From contig CP102273.1 in the NCBI GenBank assembly GCA_025148965.1, positions 1,736,001-1,800,000 on the forward strand: a stretch of 64,000 nucleotides of DNA, in the 5' to 3' direction. Positions 25,324 through 33,803 of the stretch are shown one piece after another. Within the stretch, counting starts at the first letter, position 1. The number at the start of each line of letters is the position of its first letter. Source of the DNA: Intestinibacter bartlettii. GTDB taxonomy: Bacteria; Bacillota; Clostridia; Peptostreptococcales; Peptostreptococcaceae. The translations under genes were made by a program, and so were the position numbers. Under the pieces are notes generated by a model. That model searched no databases and had not been told where the DNA came from. It saw only the letters and a program-made list of their open reading frames with translations.

Positions 25324-27597
25324 CTACCAGATTACTTGTTTTTGTCTAATAATACCTTCTTCTTCTGAATAATCTTCTTTATTTATATATGTTATATTAT
25401 ATTTTTTCAACCCTATATCATTAATTTCAGACATATCTTTTCTAGGAACAGATACTATATATTGTCTTAATATCCTAAACTTATTTTTTAAATCAATATT
25501 ATCTATTTCATTATCATTTTCTAATTGTTGTATTATAGAACTCGTAATATTATCAGCATTTACTATTATGTCCACTCGTCTAAATTCATCATTTTCTATA
25601 AGTTCAAACTTGTCTCTAAACTTTTTAAATTGTAATTTTGGAATCAAGTCTAAAAGTTCATCTGATGTATCATTTGATAGTCTATTTTTTACTTTTAAAA
25701 AATACTCTTTATTACAGTCATAAATATCTTTTTCTTCGATAATATCTTTTCCATCTAAAACTTCTTCTGTTGCATTTAGTAGATATCTTGGATAAATATA
25801 ATTGCATATTCTTCTATCATTATCTACTATTTTATAAAGTTTTACTATTCCTTTTCCTCCAACACCATTTCTATTTGCCCTTCCTGCTGTTTGGTTTATT
25901 GAATCTAATGTTGAAAAATCTCTATATACTATATCCATGTCTATATCTACGCCAGCTTCTATAAGTTGAGTTGATACAACTACGTATTTTTTATCGCTAT
26001 TTTTTATTTTATTTATTTTTTCTAGTCTTAACTTTGGATAAATCTCTGTAGAAAGATACATAATATCTCTATCTGTATTTTCTTTTAAGTACTTATAAAT
26101 ATTTTTAGAACTTTTTACAGTATTTAAAACAATAAGAAAGCTTTTATCTTTATTTTCACAAATATCCTCTAAAACAATATCTTCAAATTCATCTAAAGTT
26201 ATTTCACTTTCTGAATTATTAATTATCTCAATTCTATTTAGTTTTCTAAAGTATTTTTCCTTATCTTCAATAAGATCTATAGTATCTAAAAGCATCGGCA
26301 TTGTAGCAGTAACTAATATAATATAACAATTGTACTGTCTGACCATTATACTTATAAACTCTGAAATTATTTTATAATATTTTTCGTCAATTGCTTGAAC
26401 CTCGTCCAAAATTATAACTGAATTTGCAAGTCTATGAAATCTATTTACTATTGAGTTTTTTCCAATTTTAAATATAGTATTTAAAAGCTGTACAAATGTC
26501 GTTGATATTATTTTACTTTGCCAATTTTCAAAACAAAAACGTGCATCATATCCTTCAAAGTTTTCATACTCTATAGGCACAACACTATGAAACTTCATCA
26601 AGTCTTCAGATGATATTTCTTTATTTATATTGTTTTCAACTATCTCTTTTAACACCTCATAATTTTGATCTATTACAGATGTAAATGGTAATGAATATAT
26701 AATATGAGGTCTAATATTTAAATTATTTTTTATTATCTTATTACAAATATAAAAAGCTGCAGAATAAGCCAAAATAGTTTTGCCTGTTCCTGTTGGAACA
26801 TTTATAGAAAAAATATTTTCTTTATCAAAGTCTATAGTATCTAATTTATTTATCATATCATCATATATTTCATTTCTTAAATTGAACACATCTGATTCTT
26901 TTAACTTTGGATTTTTAATAAGCGCATCTTTAACTAAATCTGCCTTATAATTTTCAATAAAAGAAAGTGGATATTGTTTATCTGGTATATAGGCATCATT
27001 TCGTATAAGTTGACTTTTATCTCCTGTTAAAAGAAGAGAATATACATATTCACATAAAAGTAAATCTTCTATATTATATTTTTTCTTTCTAAATTCTTTT
27101 TTTATACTTTTTAAATTAGACTCATCATCCAACCAATTTAAAAATGCTTCTATATTTTTATCTTCTAAGTATTTATCATATATTTGATTTAATTCATCTA
27201 TAGTATTATCCAATATATCTTTTATCTGTTTTTTAAAATCCCAAGATACCTCATCAATTCTGCACTCATCACTTGCATTATTTATATCTCCGTGGTGTTT
27301 TTTCACTATAAGAAACCCTAGATGCTTCCACTTATCTGGAAGCATCCAATATGTAAACATAGCTGAAATAGGTCCATGATCCTTTTCTATTCCTCTAAAA
27401 TCATTTTCAATATATCTCTGAAAATATGTAGTTCCCTTTCCAAAGTCATGGCACATACATACAATTTCTATAAAATCATCTATTTCAGGTTTTATAGTAT
27501 GGTGTTTATGTGTTTTTAATGCTATATCTCTAACCCCTGTAAGATGATCATATAAGCTTTGGGTAGGATGTGATTTTAATTTATATGAATATGACAT
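25324..27597 (-). CDS. cas3: CRISPR helicase-nuclease Cas3 (HD + helicase)
   Basis: About 757 residues. The N-terminal HD nuclease has CHDFGKGTTYFQRY and KKHHGDI. The helicase follows with Walker A VPTGTGKT near residue 270, ILDEVQAI (DExH box), VTATMP, and QTAGRANRNG. It is recruited by Cascade to degrade target DNA. I use the ATG at 27597, seven bases after AGGTGG; an upstream GTG would lie inside that site. It overlaps cas5 by 17 bp. Unlike some I-B loci, HD and helicase are fused. Confidence 0.95.
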   Translation of the reverse strand: MSYSYKLKSHPTQSLYDHLTGVRDIALKTHKHHTIKPEIDDFIEIVCMCHDFGKGTTYFQRYIENDFRGIEKDHGPISAMFTYWMLPDKWKHLGFLIVKKHHGDINNASDECRIDEVSWDFKKQIKDILDNTIDELNQIYDKYLEDKNIEAFLNWLDDESNLKSIKKEFRKKKYNIEDLLLCEYVYSLLLTGDKSQLIRNDAYIPDKQYPLSFIENYKADLVKDALIKNPKLKESDVFNLRNEIYDDMINKLDTIDFDKENIFSINVPTGTGKTILAYSAAFYICNKIIKNNLNIRPHIIYSLPFTSVIDQNYEVLKEIVENNINKEISSEDLMKFHSVVPIEYENFEGYDARFCFENWQSKIISTTFVQLLNTIFKIGKNSIVNRFHRLANSVIILDEVQAIDEKYYKIISEFISIMVRQYNCYIILVTATMPMLLDTIDLIEDKEKYFRKLNRIEIINNSESEITLDEFEDIVLEDICENKDKSFLIVLNTVKSSKNIYKYLKENTDRDIMYLSTEIYPKLRLEKINKIKNSDKKYVVVSTQLIEAGVDIDMDIVYRDFSTLDSINQTAGRANRNGVGGKGIVKLYKIVDNDRRICNYIYPRYLLNATEEVLDGKDIIEEKDIYDCNKEYFLKVKNRLSNDTSDELLDLIPKLQFKKFRDKFELIENDEFRRVDIIVNADNITSSIIQQLENDNEIDNIDLKNKFRILRQYIVSVPRKDMSEINDIGLKKYNITYINKEDYSEEEGIIRQKQVIW

Positions 27598-28255
27598 TAT
27601 ATCCACCTACTTTATAGCAATTTTCTGTACCTACATTTATAGTATTTTCATTTGTAGCAAATATCACTTTTTTATATTCTATATATTCTCTATCTATATC
27701 CCTTCTTGTTGGAATATTATCAGTCATAAGTATTATATCACTATCTCCAAAATATATTTTATTTTCTTCTAAGGATACTGCACTAATTACTTTATAATTT
27801 CCTGCATTTAATTTTTCACAGTTATAAATACCTTCATACTCTATTTTGGCTATATGTTCAGATGAACCTAAGTATGGAGTAAATATATATTCCCCTTGTT
27901 TTATGCAATTATCAATTTCATATAAAGTTTTATCCTCTGCTTTTATAAATATTCTATATTCTACATTTCTCAAAAACTCTACATTTGATGGAAATCTGAA
28001 AATTTTATCATTAGCTTTCATATTTACTAAATTAAAAGATTGCATATCTTTTCTAACTTGATTTACAACTTGAATAGCGACTTCAATATCTTTTGTTTTT
28101 TCATAGAGTTTTTCTCTATCAATCCCAAGCATAGCACCTATTAACCCTCTAACAGCTACTGGATGAATTAATAAATAAGTTAGAGCTGAGGTTGTTGTAT
28201 ATGATTTTCTAAATCTTGCATAATCACCTCTAACTTTAAAAACTAAACATTTCAT
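27581..28255 (-). CDS. cas5: CRISPR Cascade subunit Cas5 (I-B)
   Basis: A protein of about 224 residues beginning MKCLVFKVRGDYARFRK, the usual Cas5 opening strand, then TTTSALTYLLIHPVAVRGLIGAMLG (abridged here), the conserved Cas5 N-terminal helix region. The C-terminal part, ending GGYNVIFI, is beta-rich. It caps the 5' handle of the crRNA. I use the ATG at 28255 because GGAG lies at good spacing; a longer frame begins five codons earlier. It is translationally coupled to cas3. Confidence 0.92.
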   Translation of the reverse strand: MKCLVFKVRGDYARFRKSYTTTSALTYLLIHPVAVRGLIGAMLGIDREKLYEKTKDIEVAIQVVNQVRKDMQSFNLVNMKANDKIFRFPSNVEFLRNVEYRIFIKAEDKTLYEIDNCIKQGEYIFTPYLGSSEHIAKIEYEGIYNCEKLNAGNYKVISAVSLEENKIYFGDSDIILMTDNIPTRRDIDREYIEYKKVIFATNENTINVGTENCYKVGGYNVIFI

Positions 28256-28272
28256 ATTTATCAACTCCATCG

Positions 28273-29151
28273 CTATATAGTTTTAAGTTCAAATCTATCG
28301 TCTATATTTAATAGTTTTACACTTGGATGTGTATAGATAACTATTTTTTCTATATCATCTTTCTTCAAATCATAATATCTTGATAATTTTGATAAATCTA
28401 TTTGAACTTGGTCTATATTTCTAAGTTCTTCATCTTCAACATCTTTTATTATATCAATATAATCTAGTTCTCCATCTAATTTGCTATTATTATAAATTAC
28501 TTCTACTAATAATCTAGGCATTTGATTTTTAGATGTACTTCTATAATGTTTCATACCATCTATAAGTGCTTCTATAAATGATTCTATATCTTTATCTTCT
28601 ACATTTATATTTTGTTTTTTTGCTACTAAGTTATTATAAACAGCATATGTTTTAAATAGTGCATATGGAGATATATACTTTGTCCAAATAGATGCTTGTG
28701 ATTTTCCTTCTGAACTCGCATATGCTGCATTACCTTGCATAAACTTTATTTGAGCTTCATGTACAGATTTGCTCCATGCAACTTGAAGAGGACCTAATAT
28801 ATCTCTTTTTGGCTTTGTTATAACTGCCCCAAATAATTTAACATCTATATAATTATCAGTTAAATATTTTTCAATGTCGTCATCTTTTATTTTTGCAGAT
28901 TTTTGAATAGTTTCAACTCTTTTTTGACAAGTTTGTATTTTACCTTTTTCTTCAACTGTTTGAACTAATACATTTTCACCTTTATTTATCCATTCTTCTC
29001 TTGCAAAACGTTTTACTCTGACATCAGATACTTCTAATTGACCTGTGATCTCATCTTGACGTGGTCTGTTTTCATTTAACATATCTCCATTTGGATTTGA
29101 CATTGTTGAATCCCATATTAATAAAAATTCTCTTGATTTTGTGTTTGACAT
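28273..29151 (-). CDS. cas7: CRISPR Cascade backbone subunit Cas7 (Csh2 type)
   Basis: A 292-residue Cas7 of the Csh2/I-B group. Key parts are SREFLLIWDSTMSNPNGD at the N-terminus, RQDEITGQLEVSDVRVKR (the VSDVRVKR strand is characteristic), DVKLFGAVIT, and MKHYRSTSKNQMPRLL. Multiple copies coat the crRNA spacer. It lies 24 bp after cas8b and 17 bp before cas5. Confidence 0.95.
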   Translation of the reverse strand: MSNTKSREFLLIWDSTMSNPNGDMLNENRPRQDEITGQLEVSDVRVKRFAREEWINKGENVLVQTVEEKGKIQTCQKRVETIQKSAKIKDDDIEKYLTDNYIDVKLFGAVITKPKRDILGPLQVAWSKSVHEAQIKFMQGNAAYASSEGKSQASIWTKYISPYALFKTYAVYNNLVAKKQNINVEDKDIESFIEALIDGMKHYRSTSKNQMPRLLVEVIYNNSKLDGELDYIDIIKDVEDEELRNIDQVQIDLSKLSRYYDLKKDDIEKIVIYTHPSVKLLNIDDRFELKTI

Positions 29152-29175
29152 TTATTTTCTCCCCTTTATACTTAT

Positions 29176-30915
29176 TTATTTAACAGCTTCTTTTTTACTT
29201 TTAGCTTCTTCAATTCTTTTTTTATCATCTTCAAACAGTGTGTCTAATCCCCAGAAGAATATATATTTAGCTTCATCATTGTTTATTTTTTTAAAACTTG
29301 ATGCCATATATTCTTTTGCTTGATTCATTTTATCTTTTATATTACTATAATAAGTTCCATATTTTTGAAGTTTTTCACTACAAGTGTTTGCAAATAATAT
29401 AAATGTTTTATTATCAAATTTTCTTGAAAAGAAAAAGTTCTTTTCTAGATGTGAACTTTCATAACTTTGACCTTTATTATCTGATTCTATATTATCTCCA
29501 CTTTTATCTTTGTAATATGATTTTGATGCATTTATAGTATCTCTATATATTTGTCCCATTATAAACCATGCTTTTTTTATATCATCATCAAAGAAGTTTT
29601 TGTTTGTTTCAAAAAACTCATTTATATTATTGTATTTCATAATTTCACCCTCCTCATTTATCATCATCCATGAATTTTCTAAACACCCACAATTACACAT
29701 AAAGTTATATATTTCGTGTATATCTTTTATTATGTATTTTCTGTTTGTAGCCTTTTTATTGTTTAAGCTTTCAAAGTATTTTGTTTTGTATTTCGACATA
29801 ACTTTGTTGAAAAATAGTTCTCTACTATATTTACTTCCATGAAAAATAATATCTAACAATCTCATTCTATCTTTATTCTTAGAATCAAACTTTCCATCGC
29901 TATAACATAGATAATTCATAATTTTAGCTAAACAAAAATATGCATCTATTTTTTTATATTTGCTTATATTTCTTGAAATTATACTCATTCTAGAAGGCAT
30001 TACATCTCTTATTGCATAAGTAATCTTCCACTCAGAACTACTTTTAGGATCTGAGAAAAATATTATATCTGTCATACAATTTGTCTTTGAAATTTCATCA
30101 AGTACTTCTTCCTCAGCTTCTTTTATTTGAGCGAGTAAAGATGTTATATGTTTATCATTATCTATTTCTTCATATATTTCTTTTATATATACATTAAATT
30201 CATGTGGCAAAAACATCACTTCAGAACCAATCCAGCTTATTTTTAGAATATCATTGATATAGTTTCTTCCGTTTAATACATCTAATAAGCAATCTTCACA
30301 TATAGAGAAGTTATATTTATCTGTATTTTTATAAATTTCTTTATCATTTGTAAAACATTTATATATCGCTGTGTCATAAGTTTTTTTTCTTTGACCACAT
30401 AAGTGGCACTTACTTTGTTTTAGGGATTTATTTAATTTAGTGTCTGATATTAGATATGTCTCTTTTATTTTTTGTTCATATTTTTGTGTGAATAATTCTC
30501 TAGGTTTTTTGTTATTTTTTGTGATTATAATAAAATACGATTGATTTGCATCTTTTTGAACTTCCTCGATTATATTTACCCAAACTTCATCTAGATAACT
30601 TTTGTCTATTTCCATAAACTCTAAAGAACTTGCTAATTTTTTTTCTTTTATCTTTGCTGCATCTTTATCTTTATATTTTTCTATTTTTATTCCTGCCCCA
30701 ACATGTCCATTTCCTTGTTGATAAATTAATGCATCTTTATAAACATCTCTGTAAAAACTTCTTAACTCCTTGGTGACTTTTCTTTCTCCTTCATCTATAT
30801 TTATGAAGATCACATTATCCATCGGTTTCGTGTCTTTAGTCCATAATTCAACTAAATCCTTCTCACCATCTATAATTCTCACTTCATGACCTATATTTTT
30901 TATTTGCTCTATCAA
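29176..30915 (-). CDS. cas8b: CRISPR Cascade large subunit Cas8b (Csh1/TM1802 type)
   Basis: A 579-residue large subunit, first gene of the effector operon. A zinc knuckle CHLCGQRKK near residue 170 and CEDCLLD near 208 match the TM1802/Csh1 family. It should recognise the PAM and stabilise the R-loop. The rest is poorly conserved, as usual for Cas8. The promoter TTGACA-N17-TATTAT lies just upstream. The C-terminus is Lys-rich (SKKEAVK). Confidence 0.92.
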   Translation of the reverse strand: MIEQIKNIGHEVRIIDGEKDLVELWTKDTKPMDNVIFINIDEGERKVTKELRSFYRDVYKDALIYQQGNGHVGAGIKIEKYKDKDAAKIKEKKLASSLEFMEIDKSYLDEVWVNIIEEVQKDANQSYFIIITKNNKKPRELFTQKYEQKIKETYLISDTKLNKSLKQSKCHLCGQRKKTYDTAIYKCFTNDKEIYKNTDKYNFSICEDCLLDVLNGRNYINDILKISWIGSEVMFLPHEFNVYIKEIYEEIDNDKHITSLLAQIKEAEEEVLDEISKTNCMTDIIFFSDPKSSSEWKITYAIRDVMPSRMSIISRNISKYKKIDAYFCLAKIMNYLCYSDGKFDSKNKDRMRLLDIIFHGSKYSRELFFNKVMSKYKTKYFESLNNKKATNRKYIIKDIHEIYNFMCNCGCLENSWMMINEEGEIMKYNNINEFFETNKNFFDDDIKKAWFIMGQIYRDTINASKSYYKDKSGDNIESDNKGQSYESSHLEKNFFFSRKFDNKTFILFANTCSEKLQKYGTYYSNIKDKMNQAKEYMASSFKKINNDEAKYIFFWGLDTLFEDDKKRIEEAKSKKEAVK

Positions 30916-30975
30916 ATAATCACCTCCTGCAAAGGATATTAATAATTACATATATTAATAAAACCTTATATTTAG

Positions 30976-31004
30976 ATAATAGTCCTATTGTTATTATATG
31001 TCAA
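30976..31004 (-). promoter_or_regulatory. Sigma-A promoter of the cas effector operon
   Basis: On the minus strand TTGACA (30999-31004), exactly 17 bp, TATTAT (30976-30981): a near-consensus promoter about 60 bp before cas8b. It begins only 14 bp from the decayed distal end of array 2. Confidence 0.8.
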
Positions 31005-31017
31005 TAAATGTTTTTAA

Positions 31018-32154
31018 ATTTTAATCCTTGTTTTATTGGAATTTTATAATTACATCGATTAAGTTTTAATCCTTGTTTTACTGGAATTTATTCTTTTATT
31101 TTAAAAAAGTGTAACACTTGTAATAACAAAAATCAATATATGATATATGATTTAAGTTTTAATATTTGTTTTATTGGAACTTATTCTTTTACTTGTCAAT
31201 TTTGTCAACTGCTATCTTATCATTTTCCTGTTTTAATCCTTGTTTTATTGGAACTTATTCTTTTACTCGAGTTACAAAAAGCTACAAGCATGGACGAAAC
31301 AGTGTTTTAATCCTTGTTTTATTGGAACTTATTCTTTTACTGGAATTATATTTTGGACCATTATAAGAAATATGAGTTTTAATCCTTGTTTTATTGGAAC
31401 TTATTCTTTTACCTTGAAATCCATTACCATTGCTATAACATTTATTATTAGTTTTAATCCTTGTTTTATTGGAACTTATTCTTTTACTCTGTAACAGCAT
31501 CGTATTTAGCAAATTCTATAGTGTGTTTTAATCCTTGTTTTATTGGAACTTATTCTTTTACGTCTAGCGTATTTATTTTTATCGCAGTATAGTCTTCGTT
31601 TTAATCCTTGTTTTATTGGAACTTATTCTTTTACATTTTCTGTGCCTTCTCTTAATGCTTTTACTGTAGCTTCGTTTTAATCCTTGTTTTATTGGAACTT
31701 ATTCTTTTACTATGAAAATAATAGAGAATTGCAAAAACAAGCGTATTGTTTTAATCCTTGTTTTATTGGAACTTATTCTTTTACTATAGATATTGATTAT
31801 ATTAATGGAGAAATGTGTTAAGTTTTAATCCTTGTTTTATTGGAACTTATTCTTTTACACCCCACATTTTTCTGCTAATTTTCTATTAGATGTATAGTTT
31901 TAATCCTTGTTTTATTGGAACTTATTCTTTTACAAGGTGGCTTTGGTGAAGGTCAAAAGGTTGTATTAGCGTTTTAATCCTTGTTTTATTGGAACTTATT
32001 CTTTTACTATGGGATTTATACAGTCAATTTTATTTTTTACATCCGTTTTAATCCTTGTTTTATTGGAACTTATTCTTTTACAGGTTCAACGTGGGAACAT
32101 ATAGGAAAAATAGTATAGTTTTAATCCTTGTTTTATTGGAACTTATTCTTTTAC
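31018..32154 (-). CRISPR. CRISPR array 2 (14 recognisable repeats plus 2 decayed), type I-B
   Basis: Fourteen 37-base repeats from 31156 to 32154 with thirteen spacers of 35-39 bases. Plus-strand repeats begin GTTTTAATCCTTGTTTTATT and end GGAACTTATTCTTTTAC. They differ from array 1 at three positions (19, 29, 35). Transcription is leftward with handle ATTAAAAC. At the left end the repeat at 31156 has two changes, the one at 31063 has three or more and is followed by a 56-base gap, and the one at 31018 is truncated, so the distal end is decaying. Confidence 0.96.
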
Positions 32155-32300
32155 TCGTAACACCTAAACACATTGAAATAACTAGTTTGTAGCGATTATA
32201 TAATTTTTAAACTTATTAAAAACCATCTTGTTTTTAAACAAAATAAGTCAATTTTTTGTTATCAACACCAACTCCAAATCAAGTTATATCAATGGATATA
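32155..32300 (-). promoter_or_regulatory. Leader of CRISPR array 2
   Basis: It starts TCGTAACACCTAAACAC, aligned with the array 1 leader. CATTGAAATAACT (32171-32183) and AGTTATATCAATG (32282-32294) form a 13-bp inverted repeat with one mismatch, 98 bp apart, the same spacing as array 1. A TATAAT-like box lies on the minus strand at about 32198-32203, with no good -35. Confidence 0.8.
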
Positions 32301-32561
32301 TAGATTAGGATTATATTTTTTAAATAATTTTACAATAACAAACAAAATTATTAATCAAAAAAACTTTTGAAAATTTTTATATCTAATTATAGAGTATCAT
32401 ACTATTTATAAAAAATACACAGATTTTTTATAAATATATTTAGCTAAATCATATTTTAATAAAGTATGTATATATATCAATAAATTTGAAAATAATTCAG
32501 CTAAGTAAGAGTCAAGAGTCCTTATTGTAAGTATCTATATTTTCCTTTTTTAATAAATAAC

Positions 32562-32639
32562 TCAATATACTCTTGCCTGGATTTTACCTAGCTGTATATC
32601 TTTTATTAAAATTTCAACCTTTATTTGTATTACCTGCAT
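32562..32639 (-). CDS. Very short open frame (25 codons) with strong ribosome site
   Basis: GGGGG lies 7 bases before an ATG; the product starts MQVIQIKVEILIKDIQLGK and ends at a TGA after ARVY. A one-base frame change near the end would extend it by EYIELFIKKGKYRYLQ. It follows the DUF4231 gene by about 40 bp on the same strand. It could be a leaderless small protein, a frameshifted remnant or chance. The rest of 32300-32680 shows nothing else. Confidence 0.25.
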   Translation of the reverse strand: MQVIQIKVEILIKDIQLGKIQARVY

Positions 32640-32681
32640 TTTATTTCCCCCAAATTTTTTTATCTATATAAATACATTACT

Positions 32682-33155
32682 TCACTTATCTTCCTCATCC
32701 TCTTCATTATCCGTAAATCTACTCTTAATCCATGATTCTTGATCTTCTGCTAATATTTCCTCAATTCTAATCAAAAATTTCTTTTCTCTATTTACACATG
32801 AATATTGACCTAATCTACAGTTTAAAAGCATACATTCTGTTTTTATTTTTTCAGCTGTCACCCTATATCTATACCAAACATCTTTGAAATTTATAAGTGT
32901 TATTATCCCTGTTATTACAGTACTTATACTAGCTACTATAGTTACAACTATCGGGAATTTTTCTATTTGATTTATAACTGGAATTGATGCATTTAAAATT
33001 AATACAAGGATACTCAGAATATAAAACATTCTTTTATATCTTGTGGATTTTATTATGTTCCAACTCAATACTTGATATACTCTTTGTTTGATAACTGGGT
33101 TTTCTATATTACTTGTAAATATCTCAATTGATGATAATTCATCTTCTAATTTCAT
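32682..33155 (-). CDS. DUF4231/SLATT-like two-helix membrane protein
   Basis: A 157-residue protein. Two adjacent hydrophobic helices (about 43-62 and 67-90) are followed by a helical region VWYRYRVTAEKIKTECMLLN (the TAExLK element) and an acidic end with ILAEDQESW. This layout is that of DUF4231 and the wider SLATT group, predicted pore-forming effectors in bacterial conflict systems. No sensor domain is fused to it. GGAGG precedes the ATG. It lies beside the leader of CRISPR array 2, which is suggestive only. Confidence 0.65.
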   Translation of the reverse strand: MKLEDELSSIEIFTSNIENPVIKQRVYQVLSWNIIKSTRYKRMFYILSILVLILNASIPVINQIEKFPIVVTIVASISTVITGIITLINFKDVWYRYRVTAEKIKTECMLLNCRLGQYSCVNREKKFLIRIEEILAEDQESWIKSRFTDNEEDEEDK

Positions 33156-33303
33156 GTTTTATTCCTCCTTATTCAAATTTAAGCTTCTAGATTTCTTTTT
33201 ATCTTCAAAGCCTACTATATAATATGCTCTTGTCTTAATAGTTGTTTTAACTTATTACAATCAAAACACATATAAATAAAGTCGCAAAATATTAAAATTA
33301 AAA

Positions 33304-33349
33304 AAGTATTGCAAAATAGTTGTTTATTCTATTTCGCAATACTTCTTTT
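33304..33349 (-). terminator. Bidirectional terminator
   Basis: AAGTATTGCAAAATAG / CTATTTCGCAATACTT (one mismatch) followed by CTTTTT on the plus strand and preceded by A-run, directly beyond the stop of the 121-residue gene. Confidence 0.75.
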
Positions 33350-33357
33350 TCTATACT

Positions 33358-33723
33358 TTATTTATTTAAAACATATAGCTTTAAATATTCAAATACAATA
33401 TCATCAATAAATATAGTAACCTCGTTATCCCCCTCATTACAAATGCTACTATACCACTGTGTTAAAATATATTCTTTTTTCTTTATATTAATTATTATAA
33501 CCTTCTTGTTTTGAAGACTAATTATCGCATCTTTTGAATACTTATCTAATGAAAATTTTATAGGCTTATTTTCAAGATTATTTTCTTTAATCTTATCAAA
33601 TATACTTTCCAATATATCTTTTTCATCATTTGTTATTCCCTGATCAGACTCTAGTACTATCTTGTCACCAACTAATAATTCTTTATCATTATCTAAAAAT
33701 ACATCATTTACTTTATTATTCAT
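33358..33723 (-). CDS. Hypothetical 121-residue protein
   Basis: An acidic soluble protein with no membrane segment or Cys cluster. The N-terminal half is helical (DEKDILESIFDKIKENN) and the C-terminal half alternates short strands (KVIIINIKKKEYILTQWYSS, VTIFIDDIVFEYL). It has a strong ribosome site GGGGG. It is separated from the DUF4231 gene by a terminator, so the two are probably transcribed independently. I do not recognise a family. Confidence 0.6.
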   Translation of the reverse strand: MNNKVNDVFLDNDKELLVGDKIVLESDQGITNDEKDILESIFDKIKENNLENKPIKFSLDKYSKDAIISLQNKKVIIINIKKKEYILTQWYSSICNEGDNEVTIFIDDIVFEYLKLYVLNK

Positions 33724-33803
33724 ATAAATTCCCCCAGTTGATATTATTTATTACTATTTATTATAACATTATTGTTGCTTTGCTGTTATATTAAAATATT
33801 TTA

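Noticed and set aside
31166-31512. Open frames on both strands with repeated FNPCFIGTYSF or KRISSNKTRIKT blocks
   Set aside because: They are translations of CRISPR repeats of array 2 and have no ribosome sites.
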